Part shown: piece after piece, positions 1 to 9,370 of the stretch
How positions within the stretch are numbered: the stretch's first letter is position 1
Layout: every line of letters begins with the position of its first letter
NCBI GenBank assembly: GCA_965247565.1
Contig: CBDFHF010000003.1
Location: 248,001 to 312,000 of the forward strand
DNA from: CBDFHF01 sp965247565
Lineage (GTDB): Bacteria > Pseudomonadota > Gammaproteobacteria > Methylococcales > Methylomonadaceae
Length of the DNA: 64,000 nt
Direction: 5' to 3'
The notes under the pieces: generated by a model
Told to the model about the DNA's origin: nothing
Database searches by the model: none
The model's input: only the letters and a program-made list of their open reading frames with translations
Program-made: the position numbers and the translations under genes

Positions 1-21
1 ACGCGTTGACGGTCAATGCGT
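1..21. repeat. Imperfect inverted repeat at the window edge
   Basis: Ten-base arms (1-10 and 12-21) pair around one central base with a single mismatch. It lies just past the stop of the minus-strand ABC permease gene, so it could be the stem of a terminator. The DNA beyond it is outside the window and no T-run can be checked. Confidence 0.3.
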
Positions 22-28
22 AACTTCG

Positions 29-2443
29 TTACTGCCCTAAACATTCATGTACCGTTAGTAATGCCGCTTTACGTGCTGGCCAGAGCGACGCTAACCACAC
101 TAACGTTAGCACAATTATCAGCCAGTAGCCGACAGCCATTTGATCGAATGCAAAGTCCAGCTGCATACCAAACATGGTTTTGCCTAATTCTCTAGCAACG
201 GGAGCTGCCGCGAAATAAGCAAGCGGCACACTGAACAGCCAGGCAACCATACCGTGCAGAAAACCTTCCAATAAAAACAATCGAAAGATAGTATTGGATG
301 GCGCTCCGATAGCACGTAGTACCCCGATTTCGCGAGTGCGCTGCAAGACGCCAATTGCCAGCGTACCAGAAAGACCAATGCCGCCAACCGATGCGATCAA
401 TGCAGCTAATCCGAATAAAGTAGCAATCACCGGCTGAAACTGATTACGGAGGAATTGGCGCTGTTCCAGTTTAGCGATAGTATTGTATACATCGAGCTGT
501 ATGCCATTGTCCTGACATAGTTGTTTCAATAACTTTAGATAGTCGGCTTCTTCGGTAAAGTGAGTGACTTGCGCCCCAAGCATTGCAAAAGAGGCGTTTT
601 TGTAGTTTTTGGTGATGTTACGCACGGTCTCTATCGGTGCGTAAACCGGTTCGACAGCATAATTGCTGCCGGCCAACCAGCGGTATAAGCCTATAACTTG
701 CCAGGTCTGGCTTTCATTACCTAGATGAATATCCAGATTATCGCCCACCTTGATTCCACTCATTTGTGCTGTTTCAGCACTGAGCACAATAACTTGTTGC
801 CCAGCATCCGAGCTTTGCAACCAACGTCCTGATTCAACCAATGGTCGATACATCGAAGTTGTCGCTGGCATAGCGAGCAACTGTATGCCCAAGCTACCGT
901 TTTGTCTTAACATTGTGCCTTGCTTAGCTACCTCAATGGGAAGGCGTTGCCAAAGCTCGATACTTTTCGTCGTAGCTACCGATTTAGCCAAATCCATAAC
1001 TTTTTGTGCTGGCTGATCTGTATTAAAGCTCAACCGAACTGAATATCGACTGCGAGCCATTTCGTTGTCTAGGGTCAAGTTAACCGACGCGATCAAGCTC
1101 ATGAGAATTAAGAACACAACCCCTGCAATAATTAACACAACCTGGGTTAGCAGTAGTCGGCCTTTCCGGCGAAATAAATTACCCAAGGCTGCAGCATGCA
1201 AGGTAGAAAGAAAGCTTTCCCCAAAGCGTTCAACCCAAACATCAAAGCGATTATTGCCAAAATCGCCGCCCAGTCCATACCTGGAGATTGCTTCCCGAAC
1301 ATTCATTAGCGAGCCGAGCAAAATCGGACCGAGTGCGGCTAATAGAGGGGTAAATAATCCACCAAGCACCATAAAATAAATTGCTCTGGGTGAGTAACTA
1401 AAACTGCTGCACTCGATGTTAAACAATGCTAACAATTTGCAGGAGCTGATATGGGCGGCAACAAGACTTAGTGGCAATGCCAAGATGACCGCAGTGAGTG
1501 CCACAAGAAAAATTTCAATAAGATAAATTTTGGCGATGGCCCAGCTTTTGGCTCCTAAAGACTTCATTATCCCAATTTGGTTGGTTTGCTGGGCAATATG
1601 AGCGGACACCGTATTCACAATAAGCACGCAAGCCAATGCTAGCGATGCCAAGGCCATTAAGCGTAATACTCCATTAATTCCGGCAAAAAATGGTCGTCCC
1701 CAGTGTTTTTCTGGTTCTTGCAGCAAAGTGGCATTAACTGCAACGTTATTGTGGCTCAAAATTGTGCGTATTTCCCGAGCAATAGCGTTTGCTTGGTCGG
1801 TACTGTAGGGCGGTTTTATTTGTACCAGTAATTGCCTGAAACTATTCGGTTTTACCCCGAAGTACCCAGCGAATGAAGTGTTTGCGAAAAAATGTACTTG
1901 CCCGCCGAAACTGGGGGGTTTAACAAATGGGTGGCGAACGATTGCAGTAATCGGCAATGTTTTTGTACCGATATTGGTTTCAAATTCTACACGAGCTCCT
2001 ACATGTTGGCCGGTATGTATGGCGGATAATCGCTCTATGGCAATCTGATCATCCGAGGGCCAGTTTCCAGATGTTAGTGTGGTTTTATCGTACTGTTCTA
2101 CAGAGGTTTCCGGCCTGATAATCAGCGTGCCTATTTGCCACTCGGATTTGCCTATCAGTTTGTAACGTATACTCAAAGGCGTCAGCATATCAACACCCGC
2201 TACCCCTTTAATCGCCTCAATTGCCGGCAGTAATGTTAAATCTGCGTCATCTCTTAAAATTAAGCTGATATGTGATGGTTGAGATTGTCGGTGTGCAGCA
2301 TCCATTTTGCTGAGCTGTAGGTCAATCATCCCAAATAAAGTGCCAACACAAAAAACCCCGACAGCAATGCTCAAAATTGCTAGCAGGGTTCGGGCTTTAT
2401 ATAGCCACAAATCAGCCCAGATTTTGTACCAAAGTGTATTCAA
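29..2443 (-). CDS. ABC transporter permease, FtsX/MacB type, with two FtsX domains
   Basis: Inner-membrane permease of a type VII ABC system (MacB/LolCE superfamily). Such proteins couple cytoplasmic ATP hydrolysis to work on substrates in the periplasm or outer leaflet rather than classical transport. The 804 residues show an N-terminal membrane helix (about 17-40), a periplasmic MacB-PCD-like domain, a first FtsX core of three helices (about 260-385), a central anchor followed by a second periplasmic domain, and a second FtsX core (about 680-795) with the family signature 'TREIGVLRAIGA'. The only reasonable start is TTG at 2443, ten bases after the stop of the ATPase gene, which suggests translational coupling. 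The 800-residue double-FtsX architecture matches the YbbP/predicted-exporter group better than LolC/E (about 400). The substrate is unknown. Confidence 0.88.
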   Translation of the reverse strand: MNTLWYKIWADLWLYKARTLLAILSIAVGVFCVGTLFGMIDLQLSKMDAAHRQSQPSHISLILRDDADLTLLPAIEAIKGVAGVDMLTPLSIRYKLIGKSEWQIGTLIIRPETSVEQYDKTTLTSGNWPSDDQIAIERLSAIHTGQHVGARVEFETNIGTKTLPITAIVRHPFVKPPSFGGQVHFFANTSFAGYFGVKPNSFRQLLVQIKPPYSTDQANAIAREIRTILSHNNVAVNATLLQEPEKHWGRPFFAGINGVLRLMALASLALACVLIVNTVSAHIAQQTNQIGIMKSLGAKSWAIAKIYLIEIFLVALTAVILALPLSLVAAHISSCKLLALFNIECSSFSYSPRAIYFMVLGGLFTPLLAALGPILLGSLMNVREAISRYGLGGDFGNNRFDVWVERFGESFLSTLHAAALGNLFRRKGRLLLTQVVLIIAGVVFLILMSLIASVNLTLDNEMARSRYSVRLSFNTDQPAQKVMDLAKSVATTKSIELWQRLPIEVAKQGTMLRQNGSLGIQLLAMPATTSMYRPLVESGRWLQSSDAGQQVIVLSAETAQMSGIKVGDNLDIHLGNESQTWQVIGLYRWLAGSNYAVEPVYAPIETVRNITKNYKNASFAMLGAQVTHFTEEADYLKLLKQLCQDNGIQLDVYNTIAKLEQRQFLRNQFQPVIATLFGLAALIASVGGIGLSGTLAIGVLQRTREIGVLRAIGAPSNTIFRLFLLEGFLHGMVAWLFSVPLAYFAAAPVARELGKTMFGMQLDFAFDQMAVGYWLIIVLTLVWLASLWPARKAALLTVHECLGQ

Positions 2444-2452
2444 AAGACTGAA

Positions 2453-3151
2453 TTAGTTAGCTAGCGGATTAGAAATATTGGGGAGAATGCAGCCTGAGCG
2501 AATTTCAATTTTACGGCTGGCCGCATCGGCTATCGTGTCGTTATGGGTAACCATTACCAGTGTTTTTCCTTGGTCACGGAGGTGCGCAAAAAGCTGAAAA
2601 ACCGAGTCAGCGGTCGTCGTATCCAGATTTCCTGTGGGCTCATCGGCAACAATTAAAGCGGGATCATTTGCTAATGATCGAGCTATGGCTGCGCGTTGTT
2701 GTTGACCGCCAGACACCTGGCTGGGTAAGCGATGCGCTTGCTCAGTAAGACCAACCAGATCAAGCAAATACATAGCTCTTTCGCGGCGATGGCGCTTTGG
2801 CAGTTTACCCAAAAAATCCATTGGCAAAACGATGTTTTGCCATAAACTGAGTGTCGGTAATAACTGGAAAAACTGAAACACAATGCCAATATTTTCGCCT
2901 CGCCATGCCGTCAGTTTTGCGCCGCTTAATTTTTGTAAAGCGACATCGTTGACCATGATTTCTCCGCTGCACGGATGGTCAATACCCGTTAACAAGTTCA
3001 GTAAGGTCGATTTACCGTTACCAGAAGCGCCAACGATAGCAACAAACTCACCCTGAAAAACGTCTAGATTAATGTTGTTCAGCACAGAATGCGCCTTTCC
3101 TCCCAGCAAGTAGCTCTTGGAAACATTTCTCAGTTCAATGATCTTTTTCAC
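2453..3151 (-). CDS. ABC transporter ATP-binding protein, LolD/MacB-like
   Basis: Cytoplasmic ATPase partner of the double-FtsX permease encoded immediately downstream. It carries Walker A 'GASGNGKSTLL', a Q-loop (VFQFFQLLPTL), the ABC signature 'SGGQQQRAAIARSL' and Walker B 'LIVADEPTGNLD', plus the switch histidine (MVTHND); the 'TGNLD' form is typical of the LolD/MacB/FtsE group. The frame stays open to a GTG at 3223 and an ATG at 3217, but those starts would leave only about 15 bp before the divergent gene at 3237 and add about 24 residues without family resemblance. I prefer the GTG at 3151, where the conserved fold begins (KKIIELRNVSKSY). No clear ribosome binding site decides it. Confidence 0.88.
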   Translation of the reverse strand: MKKIIELRNVSKSYLLGGKAHSVLNNINLDVFQGEFVAIVGASGNGKSTLLNLLTGIDHPCSGEIMVNDVALQKLSGAKLTAWRGENIGIVFQFFQLLPTLSLWQNIVLPMDFLGKLPKRHRRERAMYLLDLVGLTEQAHRLPSQVSGGQQQRAAIARSLANDPALIVADEPTGNLDTTTADSVFQLFAHLRDQGKTLVMVTHNDTIADAASRKIEIRSGCILPNISNPLAN

Positions 3152-3236
3152 AACTTGCGACAATAGAAAAGGTTGATTGGAAGTGCTTTCATTGTAACAT
3201 GGTCGAGTTAAACCCATTCCCACACTGGAAGAACTG

Positions 3237-3812
3237 ATGACATCAGTGCGTATTTTATGGTTATTGCTATGCCTGCTTTGGGTAGGCGCAGAAGTCTTGC
3301 TCGCTCGAAAAAATCAACTTAAAAACAATGGCATGATTATAGATAAGGAACATCGATCGCAATGGATACTGTGGATAACCTTAATTTGTAGCTTGGTTGC
3401 AGCGCTATTTTTTAAGACACAAGGATTAGCTCCCATCGGAATAGCGTATTTGCCGAGACAGTTTATGGCGTTACTTTTATTTGCCGCCGGTCTCTATTTA
3501 CGATTTATTGCTATTAGAAAGCTTGGGCATTTTTTTACAACTAATGTCTCCATTCAGAGTGAACATCGATTGATCATTGACGGCCCGTATAGCTGGGTTC
3601 GACACCCCGCATATACCGGTTTAATCATTGCCTTTGCGGGGGCCGGATTCGCCATGGGAGATTTAATTGCTATCGTATCGCTAACTGTACCCGCATTTTT
3701 CGCGTTTAACTATCGAATCGATATTGAAGAAAAAATGTTGAGCAAACGTTTTGGGATGCAGTACAGTAATTACTGCAAAAAAACCAAAAAATTATTGCCT
3801 TGGTTGGTCTGA
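3237..3812 (+). CDS. Isoprenylcysteine carboxyl methyltransferase-like membrane protein
   Basis: 191-residue integral membrane protein with an N-terminal helix (about 5-22), further helices around 45-60, 75-92 and 125-155, and the C-terminal signature of the ICMT/PEMT-like methyltransferase fold: 'GPYSWVRHPAYTGLI' (about 117-131) followed by an acidic 'IDIEEKML' and an 'FGMQYSNYCKKTKKLLPW' tail. In characterised relatives that His-Pro segment binds S-adenosylmethionine. Bacterial members are mostly uncharacterised and the acceptor cannot be predicted. The ATG has a good 'GGAAG' ribosome binding site. The gene diverges from the ABC transporter pair and ends before a strong hairpin. Confidence 0.8.
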   Translation: MTSVRILWLLLCLLWVGAEVLLARKNQLKNNGMIIDKEHRSQWILWITLICSLVAALFFKTQGLAPIGIAYLPRQFMALLLFAAGLYLRFIAIRKLGHFFTTNVSIQSEHRLIIDGPYSWVRHPAYTGLIIAFAGAGFAMGDLIAIVSLTVPAFFAFNYRIDIEEKMLSKRFGMQYSNYCKKTKKLLPWLV

Positions 3813-3858
3813 GAGTCCTACCAGCCCTCCATTGATTTAAATGGGGCCGCATTGGTGT

Positions 3859-3895
3859 GCCCGGTGGACTAAGACTTCGTCTTAGTCCACCGGGC
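3859..3895. terminator. Perfect 17-bp hairpin between convergent genes
   Basis: The 17-base arms 3859-3875 and 3879-3895 are perfectly complementary around a 3-base loop. The hairpin lies between the convergent genes ending at 3812 and 3911, so it could serve both as a terminator. No T-run follows on either strand, which is atypical; a REP-like extragenic palindrome is the alternative. Confidence 0.55.
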
Positions 3896-3910
3896 AGATA
3901 CATGGTGTTG

Positions 3911-4180
3911 CTATTTAGCAGCTCCGCCGTTATCACCATAGTATGGTCTATTCAAATATCCAGTGTTTTCAAGTAAAGCTTTCCTCTTTTTCGCCATAGA
4001 AAGTCGAGCTTGCCAGTGCTTTTTTAAATCACCATCTCGTTTTGTGAGTTTCACCTTAATGGAGCTAACTTCTGTGCTGGTTAACCTTTTAGGTGGGGTA
4101 TATCTTTCTTCGCTTTGCCCTGCCGCATTAGCAGCATAAGCGTTGAGGCTACATATTAGTAAAACAATGATCTTTCTCAT
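3911..4180 (-). CDS. Small exported protein of unknown function
   Basis: 89 residues with a clear signal peptide (MRKIIVLLICSLNAYAANA, cleavage after about residue 19-20). The mature part is about 69 residues, basic, and rich in Lys/Arg, predicted mostly helical (KVKLTKRDGDLKKHWQARL). I do not recognise a family. It stands alone between the hairpin at 3859 and the large multicopper oxidase gene, which is transcribed in the same direction with about 140 bp between them. The signal peptide and start make it a plausible real gene. Confidence 0.6.
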   Translation of the reverse strand: MRKIIVLLICSLNAYAANAAGQSEERYTPPKRLTSTEVSSIKVKLTKRDGDLKKHWQARLSMAKKRKALLENTGYLNRPYYGDNGGAAK

Positions 4181-4281
4181 AATTCGGTCTCTTTATGTTA
4201 TTGATGGAGGACTAAGCGACTAAATTTCTTATCTCAGAGCAATAGTCAGACAAAACTGTTTGTAGATTTTGGCAGCAAGTT

Positions 4282-4304
4282 GTCGCCTAATAAAATTAGG
4301 CGAC
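4282..4304 (-). terminator. Candidate terminator of the multicopper oxidase gene
   Basis: Nine-base arms (4282-4290 and 4296-4304) form a perfect stem with a 5-base loop, 19 bp downstream of the oxidase stop codon. There is no strong T-run after it on the minus strand, so intrinsic termination is likely but not certain. Confidence 0.45.
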
Positions 4305-4322
4305 TAATTAATCGCAAAACAA

Positions 4323-7322
4323 CTACTGCACTTGCATTGGGCGCATCATGTCATGGTCTTCATGCTCCAAGATATGACAATGCCAGACAAATTGACCTCT
4401 ATCTTCAAATTTCACAGTAATTCTAGTAACTTGCCCCGGGTAACTAATTACCGTATCTTTCCAAGTCTTCTCTTGGGAATTCGGGACTACCGCTGTATTA
4501 GGATAAGTAACGTTAGTCAAGGAACCATTAACCCCAGTGACAGCAGCAAAATTCTGCCGATCAAGTACCTGGAAATGCCCGCCATGTAAATGAATAGGAT
4601 GGGCATCCACCGTGTCATTGAATATTTCCCAACGTTCGATAGTACCTGTTTTTGGCATTTCCGTAACAGTATCCATCCAGCCTAAAATACCATCCGCAAC
4701 CGTACCCAATATCGGTAGAATTCGGCCATTATTATCGACGGACTCTGACAACAGCACTTGTCTTACTTGGGTACCAGCAGTCGGCGTTAGCGTTGGAATA
4801 GCCACCGAGCGTAAAGATGTCGGAATGCTAGCATTTGCTGTTGCAGATAAAGGTTGGTTTACCCGAAATTGCATGATTTGATCATCTAAACCAGCAATTA
4901 CTGGAGTGCCATTAGGATACGGAGAATTAGCTGAGTTTGCTAAAGTGATCGTTTGCCCCGTAGCAGCGGAAAAATCCACGATAATATCGTACCTTTCTGC
5001 AGGACCAACATTTAGCGTGTTAACCGTTACCGGTGCATTTAAAAAACCACCTTCCGTACCGATAACTTGAAAATTCGCGTTATTGGATAGGGTCAGAGTA
5101 TAAAAACGTGAGCTGGAACCATTCAATACCCGAAATCTATATTTGCGTGGTTCCACTTCCAAATATGGCCATGCCGTGCCGTTAACCAACATAACAGTAC
5201 CGTAAAACTCCGGCACCATACTTGGCGTTGCCGCATTACCGTTTAAATCCACGTCCGGATAAGCTAATGAGCCGTCAGTATGAAACATACGATCTTGTAA
5301 AACCAACGGAATTTCATACGGCCCGTTCGGTAATTGATTAGCGGCAATTTTAGCCATTTCATTATCGTCCCGGAGCATATAAAGGCCCGCTAATCCGGCG
5401 TAGACATTCAAGCGCGTCATGCCCAACGTGTGATCGTGGTACCACAACATTGTACCTTCCTGTTTATTCAAATAATCGAACGGACTGGCGTTATAACCAA
5501 CTGTTGGTGATGTCATGCTGAACTGGCCGCCAGTTTGTCCGTTTGGAGAAAACCAAGCTTCTGGATAGCCATCACTGTTTTGATTGACAGACTTAATACC
5601 ATGTAAATGGGCAACACTTCGGATATCCGGTTCATTAGCATTTGCGCCATGAATAGAACGATCAATAGGTAGTAAGTGTTTAGTGGCAGTCAAGGTGTTT
5701 TTGTACTGGACTTTAACAGCTTTGCCTAATCTGGACGCATTCGATGCTGGATCGGTAGATCTTGCCATGATGGTATGTGCCGGGTAACTGAAGGTATTCG
5801 GGCGCGCGGGATCGCCGTAAGCAAATACATCAGTCGCTGGAAACCCGGGCGGTAAAATGTGGGTTTTGATCTGTTTGATGTCCAGTGTATAAAAATCTGT
5901 TCCCGGATAAGTGGTTGTATTCGGCGTATGTTGAAAGAATGACGCTAAAGCATTCGGCAACGGCAATGCATATTTAGGGATAGTCGTTGGATTGAGAATC
6001 GGTTGACTATAAAGCGGGTCGACAACGCTGGGCAAGCTTAATTGAGCCACTGCTGTCGCAGGGACCATTGCTGGAGCAGTGTTATTGGCCACATTAGCCT
6101 CACCAGAAGCTTGGGCAACGGAAGCACCAAACGGAGATGGCTTGGTTCCGGCGGTATTTGCTGCGGTAACAACCGGGATGCGAACTGTTGTTGCCGCCCC
6201 CGAAGCTAGCGCCTTGTTATAAGCACACGAGACTACCGCACCAGACGTTAAGCACACCCAGGCATCGGCATTACGAGCAAACTTCAACGGCGAACTAACG
6301 TTGGCAGGGAGTGAAAAACTCAGCGAAATTGGTGCATTAGCCACCGCACTACCCAAATTAGTTACGGTTACCGGAATTTCACTTAGCGCTGTTTCTACCA
6401 GTGACGGCGCCGGTTGATCGATCAAAACACTGAGGTCCGGAACGGTTGCCGGAGTGACCGTGGTGGTCACGGTATTAGTTGCAACAGTTGCTGCACCGCC
6501 TCCTGATAAACTCATACTGTAGTTATAAGTACCCACGACGGTTGATTTTACAGTCAAGGTTACAACATCGGTAGCATTCTGAGCTATTGATGTGGCTCGG
6601 TTACAGGTTACCAACTGTGAATTGGGTGTACAGGCAAAACCACTGGGTGAACTACCGGATACAAAAGATAATCCAGTAGGCAAAGTCCCTGTTAACGAAG
6701 TGGTGCCGACGGTGGCAACACCGGTATTTTTTACACTGACCGTATAGTTGTAAGTACTATTTAGCGCTGCACTGGCCGGTGCTGCTAGTGTTCCGCTCAA
6801 AACAGGAACGGGGCAGGCGCCTACGGTTACTGTCGCATTAGCTGTTACTGAGGATAACTTAACTTTATTGGTAAAGCTTGCAGCATTAATCGGCCAACTG
6901 CCCGTTTGAACGCCTGTCACATTAAAGGATACTTTACCCGAATTAACAAAGCTGGCTAAAGCACCCGACACATCTAGATAACCTGGAGCAAAACTTGAGG
7001 TAAAAGAAGACATACCGGTGGCTTTTGCTTGCGGTGAAACCAAGTTAAGACCGGCTGGTAAATTCAGTCGATATTTAAATTGGTTAGTGGGTAACCAGCC
7101 GGTAAGTAAAGTGAACAAAGTCAAATCACGATTCATCGTGATATTTAATGTGCCTGAATTTTTACAAGCAATTGAAGCAGATGAAACAGCACTGACCTTG
7201 GCAAAATCCAAGGCAGATACGGTTGTGGATACTGTTGAAAAACACAGCGCTAAGATAATTTTGCCCTGTATCAATGTGGCCTTACCATCAGGTAAAGAAC
7301 GAATACTTAAGTAATTGTGCAT
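4323..7322 (-). CDS. Exported multicopper oxidase with N-terminal DUF11-like repeats
   Basis: Predicted to oxidise a phenolic, metal or bilirubin-type substrate with reduction of O2 to water outside the cytoplasm. Residues below are numbered from a possible ATG at 7331. A signal peptide ends near residue 40. About 41-165 is a unique beta-rich region. About 168-285 and 290-425 look like two DUF11/CARDB-type Ig-like repeats. About 430-1002 is a CotA/bilirubin-oxidase-like set of cupredoxin domains. Copper ligands are visible: HLHG at 575, WYHDH at 630, HPIHLHG at 911 and WHCHILEHE at 983, whose Cys985 would be the type-1 copper ligand; the 'DHDMMRP' tail gives the axial Met. All four motifs are intact. 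Typical relatives have 500-600 residues, so about 400 are extra. The ATG at 7322 is preferred because a 'GAGGAA' site lies 9 bases before it; it touches the ATG at 7331. Confidence 0.9.
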   Translation of the reverse strand: MHNYLSIRSLPDGKATLIQGKIILALCFSTVSTTVSALDFAKVSAVSSASIACKNSGTLNITMNRDLTLFTLLTGWLPTNQFKYRLNLPAGLNLVSPQAKATGMSSFTSSFAPGYLDVSGALASFVNSGKVSFNVTGVQTGSWPINAASFTNKVKLSSVTANATVTVGACPVPVLSGTLAAPASAALNSTYNYTVSVKNTGVATVGTTSLTGTLPTGLSFVSGSSPSGFACTPNSQLVTCNRATSIAQNATDVVTLTVKSTVVGTYNYSMSLSGGGAATVATNTVTTTVTPATVPDLSVLIDQPAPSLVETALSEIPVTVTNLGSAVANAPISLSFSLPANVSSPLKFARNADAWVCLTSGAVVSCAYNKALASGAATTVRIPVVTAANTAGTKPSPFGASVAQASGEANVANNTAPAMVPATAVAQLSLPSVVDPLYSQPILNPTTIPKYALPLPNALASFFQHTPNTTTYPGTDFYTLDIKQIKTHILPPGFPATDVFAYGDPARPNTFSYPAHTIMARSTDPASNASRLGKAVKVQYKNTLTATKHLLPIDRSIHGANANEPDIRSVAHLHGIKSVNQNSDGYPEAWFSPNGQTGGQFSMTSPTVGYNASPFDYLNKQEGTMLWYHDHTLGMTRLNVYAGLAGLYMLRDDNEMAKIAANQLPNGPYEIPLVLQDRMFHTDGSLAYPDVDLNGNAATPSMVPEFYGTVMLVNGTAWPYLEVEPRKYRFRVLNGSSSRFYTLTLSNNANFQVIGTEGGFLNAPVTVNTLNVGPAERYDIIVDFSAATGQTITLANSANSPYPNGTPVIAGLDDQIMQFRVNQPLSATANASIPTSLRSVAIPTLTPTAGTQVRQVLLSESVDNNGRILPILGTVADGILGWMDTVTEMPKTGTIERWEIFNDTVDAHPIHLHGGHFQVLDRQNFAAVTGVNGSLTNVTYPNTAVVPNSQEKTWKDTVISYPGQVTRITVKFEDRGQFVWHCHILEHEDHDMMRPMQVQ

Positions 7323-7832
7323 ATATCCCATTTCCTCAAAATCTTGATTATTGTTGATCTTATATGTTTAAGGATAATTTAAGATATGTCAAACTATAAG
7401 TAATTACTTATTTTCTTTTGTTTGCAGTTCGATCTTATAGATCTGTGCATGTCGTTGTTTTCTCAGCAATCCCCTCCAATTCATCATTCAAGTCACATAG
7501 AATGTTTCTCTTCTCGCAATAATAGACAAAGCTATGGCATTTCAAATGTTTACCGACGAACTTTGGAAAAGGCTAAAAGTTGTTCTGTTGAGAATGTTTT
7601 GCACGGCTCAGATATTTCAGGGTTATTACATACACTATGTGATAAATTAAAATGGAATTTTGAAGATTCCATGGCCTTGGTTCGGGCTACTTATAGTTGT
7701 CAATGTGAAACGGCAACGGCCACCAGTTTTAATTTTTTCGACATCACATATTTTCTTTTTCAACTTTACGGTTAAATTAACCGGCTAAATTAACACCCAG
7801 AAATAAAATACGAAGAGACCACTAGCATTATC
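7323..7832. other. Intergenic region between the divergent oxidase and carotenoid genes
   Basis: AT-rich 510-bp stretch expected to hold the divergent promoters. A 117-codon reading frame on the plus strand (7422-7775) has no signal peptide, ribosome binding site or family resemblance, and I do not count it as a gene. A 16-bp palindrome lies at 7396-7411. Confidence 0.6.
7396..7411. promoter_or_regulatory. 16-bp perfect AT-rich palindrome
   Basis: ATAAGTAATTACTTAT is a perfect dyad about 75-90 bp upstream of the multicopper oxidase start. Its length and symmetry suit an operator for a dimeric regulator, but AT-rich dyads of this length can arise by chance. Confidence 0.3.
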
Positions 7833-9368
7833 ATGACCAATAAAAAACACATTATCATCGTTGGCGCAGGCCCAGGTGGCTTATGCGCTGGCATGCTGTT
7901 AAGCCACCGTGGCTTTAAAGTTTCAATTTTTGATAAGCATGAGGAAGTCGGCGGACGAAATAGAGCCATCCACATGAACGGATTCACTTTCGATACCGGC
8001 CCGACATTTTTGTTAATGAAGGGAGTTCTCGATGAAATGTTTGAACTGTGCGGCAAGCGCAGCGAAGATTACCTCGAATTCATGCCATTGAACCCGATGT
8101 ACCAATTGGTCTATGACGACCAGAAGCTGGATGTTTATTCCGATCCAGAAAAAATGCGAGCCGAACTAGATCGCGTTTTCGCGGAGGGTAGTGTTAATTA
8201 TGAGCGATTTATCAGTAATGAAAGGGCGCGATTTAGTCGCTTATACCCTTGTATTACCCGAGATTACTCATCGATAAAATCGTTTTTATCCATGGATTTG
8301 ATTCGAGCGATACCTTGGTTGGCGTTTCCAAAAAGCGTATTTACTAATCTCGGTCAGTACTTTCAGCAAGAAAAAATGCGCCTGGCATTTTCTTTTCAAG
8401 CCAAATATTTAGGTATGTCTCCTTGGGAATGTCCAGCGCTATTTACCATGCTGCCTTACCTGGAGCATGACTATGGAATCTATCATGTTGCTGGTGGCTT
8501 AAATCAAATCTCTCTGGCAATGGCCAAGGTCATTAAAGAATCCGGTGGTGAAATTCATACTGAATCTCAGGTTAAGTCGTTAATTATCGAGAACAATTGC
8601 GCTAAAGGTATCAGGCTCCAAAATGGGGAAGAAATTGTTGCGGATGAAGTGATCGTTAATGCCGACTTTGCTCATGCCATGTCCAGTTTGGTAGAGCCAG
8701 GAATTTTAAAAAAATACAGTCGAGAGCAACTCGAAAAGACCGATTATTCCTGCTCAACTTTTATGCTTTACCTGGGTTTGGACAAAATTTACGACCTACC
8801 GCACCATACCATTGTGTTCGCCAAGGATTACCATACCAACGTACGCAATATCTTCAATAACAAAACATTAACGGAAGACTTTTCGTTTTATGTACATAAC
8901 CCCTCGGTAACCGATGACAGTTTGGCGCCTGGTGGCAAATCATCACTGTATATTCTGGTACCCATGCCAAATAATGCTAGCGGGATTGATTGGCAAGCAC
9001 ATTGTGAAAGTGTGCGCGAGCAGGTGTTGGACACATTAGGTGTCCGGCTTAACTTGACCGATATACGCCGCCATATCCAATGCGAGAAAATAATTACCCC
9101 ACAAACGTGGGAAAGTGATGAATATGTCTACAAAGGCGCGACATTCAGCTTATCCCACAAATTCAGCCAAATGCTGTACTGGCGACCCCATAATCGCTTT
9201 GAGGAACTGGATAATTGCTACCTAGTTGGCGGAGGCACACATCCTGGTAGTGGTTTACCCACTATCTATGAATCAGCTCGTATTTCATCCAACCTGATTG
9301 CTAAAAAACATCGAATTCCATTCAAGGAAATTGTACAAAGTAATTGGTTAAAGCCAGCGAAGTTCTAA
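7833..9368 (+). CDS. crtN: 4,4'-diapophytoene desaturase (C30 carotenoid desaturase)
   Basis: FAD-dependent desaturase that converts 4,4'-diapophytoene (dehydrosqualene) stepwise to diaponeurosporene/diapolycopene at the membrane. The 511 residues begin with the Rossmann dinucleotide-binding motif GAGPGGLCAGMLLSHRG followed by 'FDKHEEVGGRNRA', and end with the family's C-terminal FAD signature 'YLVGGGTHPGSGLPTI'. Internal segments such as 'YSCSTFMLYLGLDK' and 'SLAPGGKSSLYILVP' resemble Staphylococcus CrtN rather than CrtP, which is why I call this copy the desaturase. It is the first gene of a tight three-gene operon with an aldehyde dehydrogenase and a CrtP/CrtNb-type oxygenase. No dehydrosqualene synthase gene is present in the window. 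Confidence 0.92.
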   Translation: MTNKKHIIIVGAGPGGLCAGMLLSHRGFKVSIFDKHEEVGGRNRAIHMNGFTFDTGPTFLLMKGVLDEMFELCGKRSEDYLEFMPLNPMYQLVYDDQKLDVYSDPEKMRAELDRVFAEGSVNYERFISNERARFSRLYPCITRDYSSIKSFLSMDLIRAIPWLAFPKSVFTNLGQYFQQEKMRLAFSFQAKYLGMSPWECPALFTMLPYLEHDYGIYHVAGGLNQISLAMAKVIKESGGEIHTESQVKSLIIENNCAKGIRLQNGEEIVADEVIVNADFAHAMSSLVEPGILKKYSREQLEKTDYSCSTFMLYLGLDKIYDLPHHTIVFAKDYHTNVRNIFNNKTLTEDFSFYVHNPSVTDDSLAPGGKSSLYILVPMPNNASGIDWQAHCESVREQVLDTLGVRLNLTDIRRHIQCEKIITPQTWESDEYVYKGATFSLSHKFSQMLYWRPHNRFEELDNCYLVGGGTHPGSGLPTIYESARISSNLIAKKHRIPFKEIVQSNWLKPAKF

Positions 9369-9370
9369 AT

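Noticed and set aside
7422..7775. 117-codon plus-strand reading frame in the oxidase-carotenoid intergenic region
   Set aside because: No ribosome binding site, no signal peptide or domain, composition like translated AT-rich non-coding DNA.
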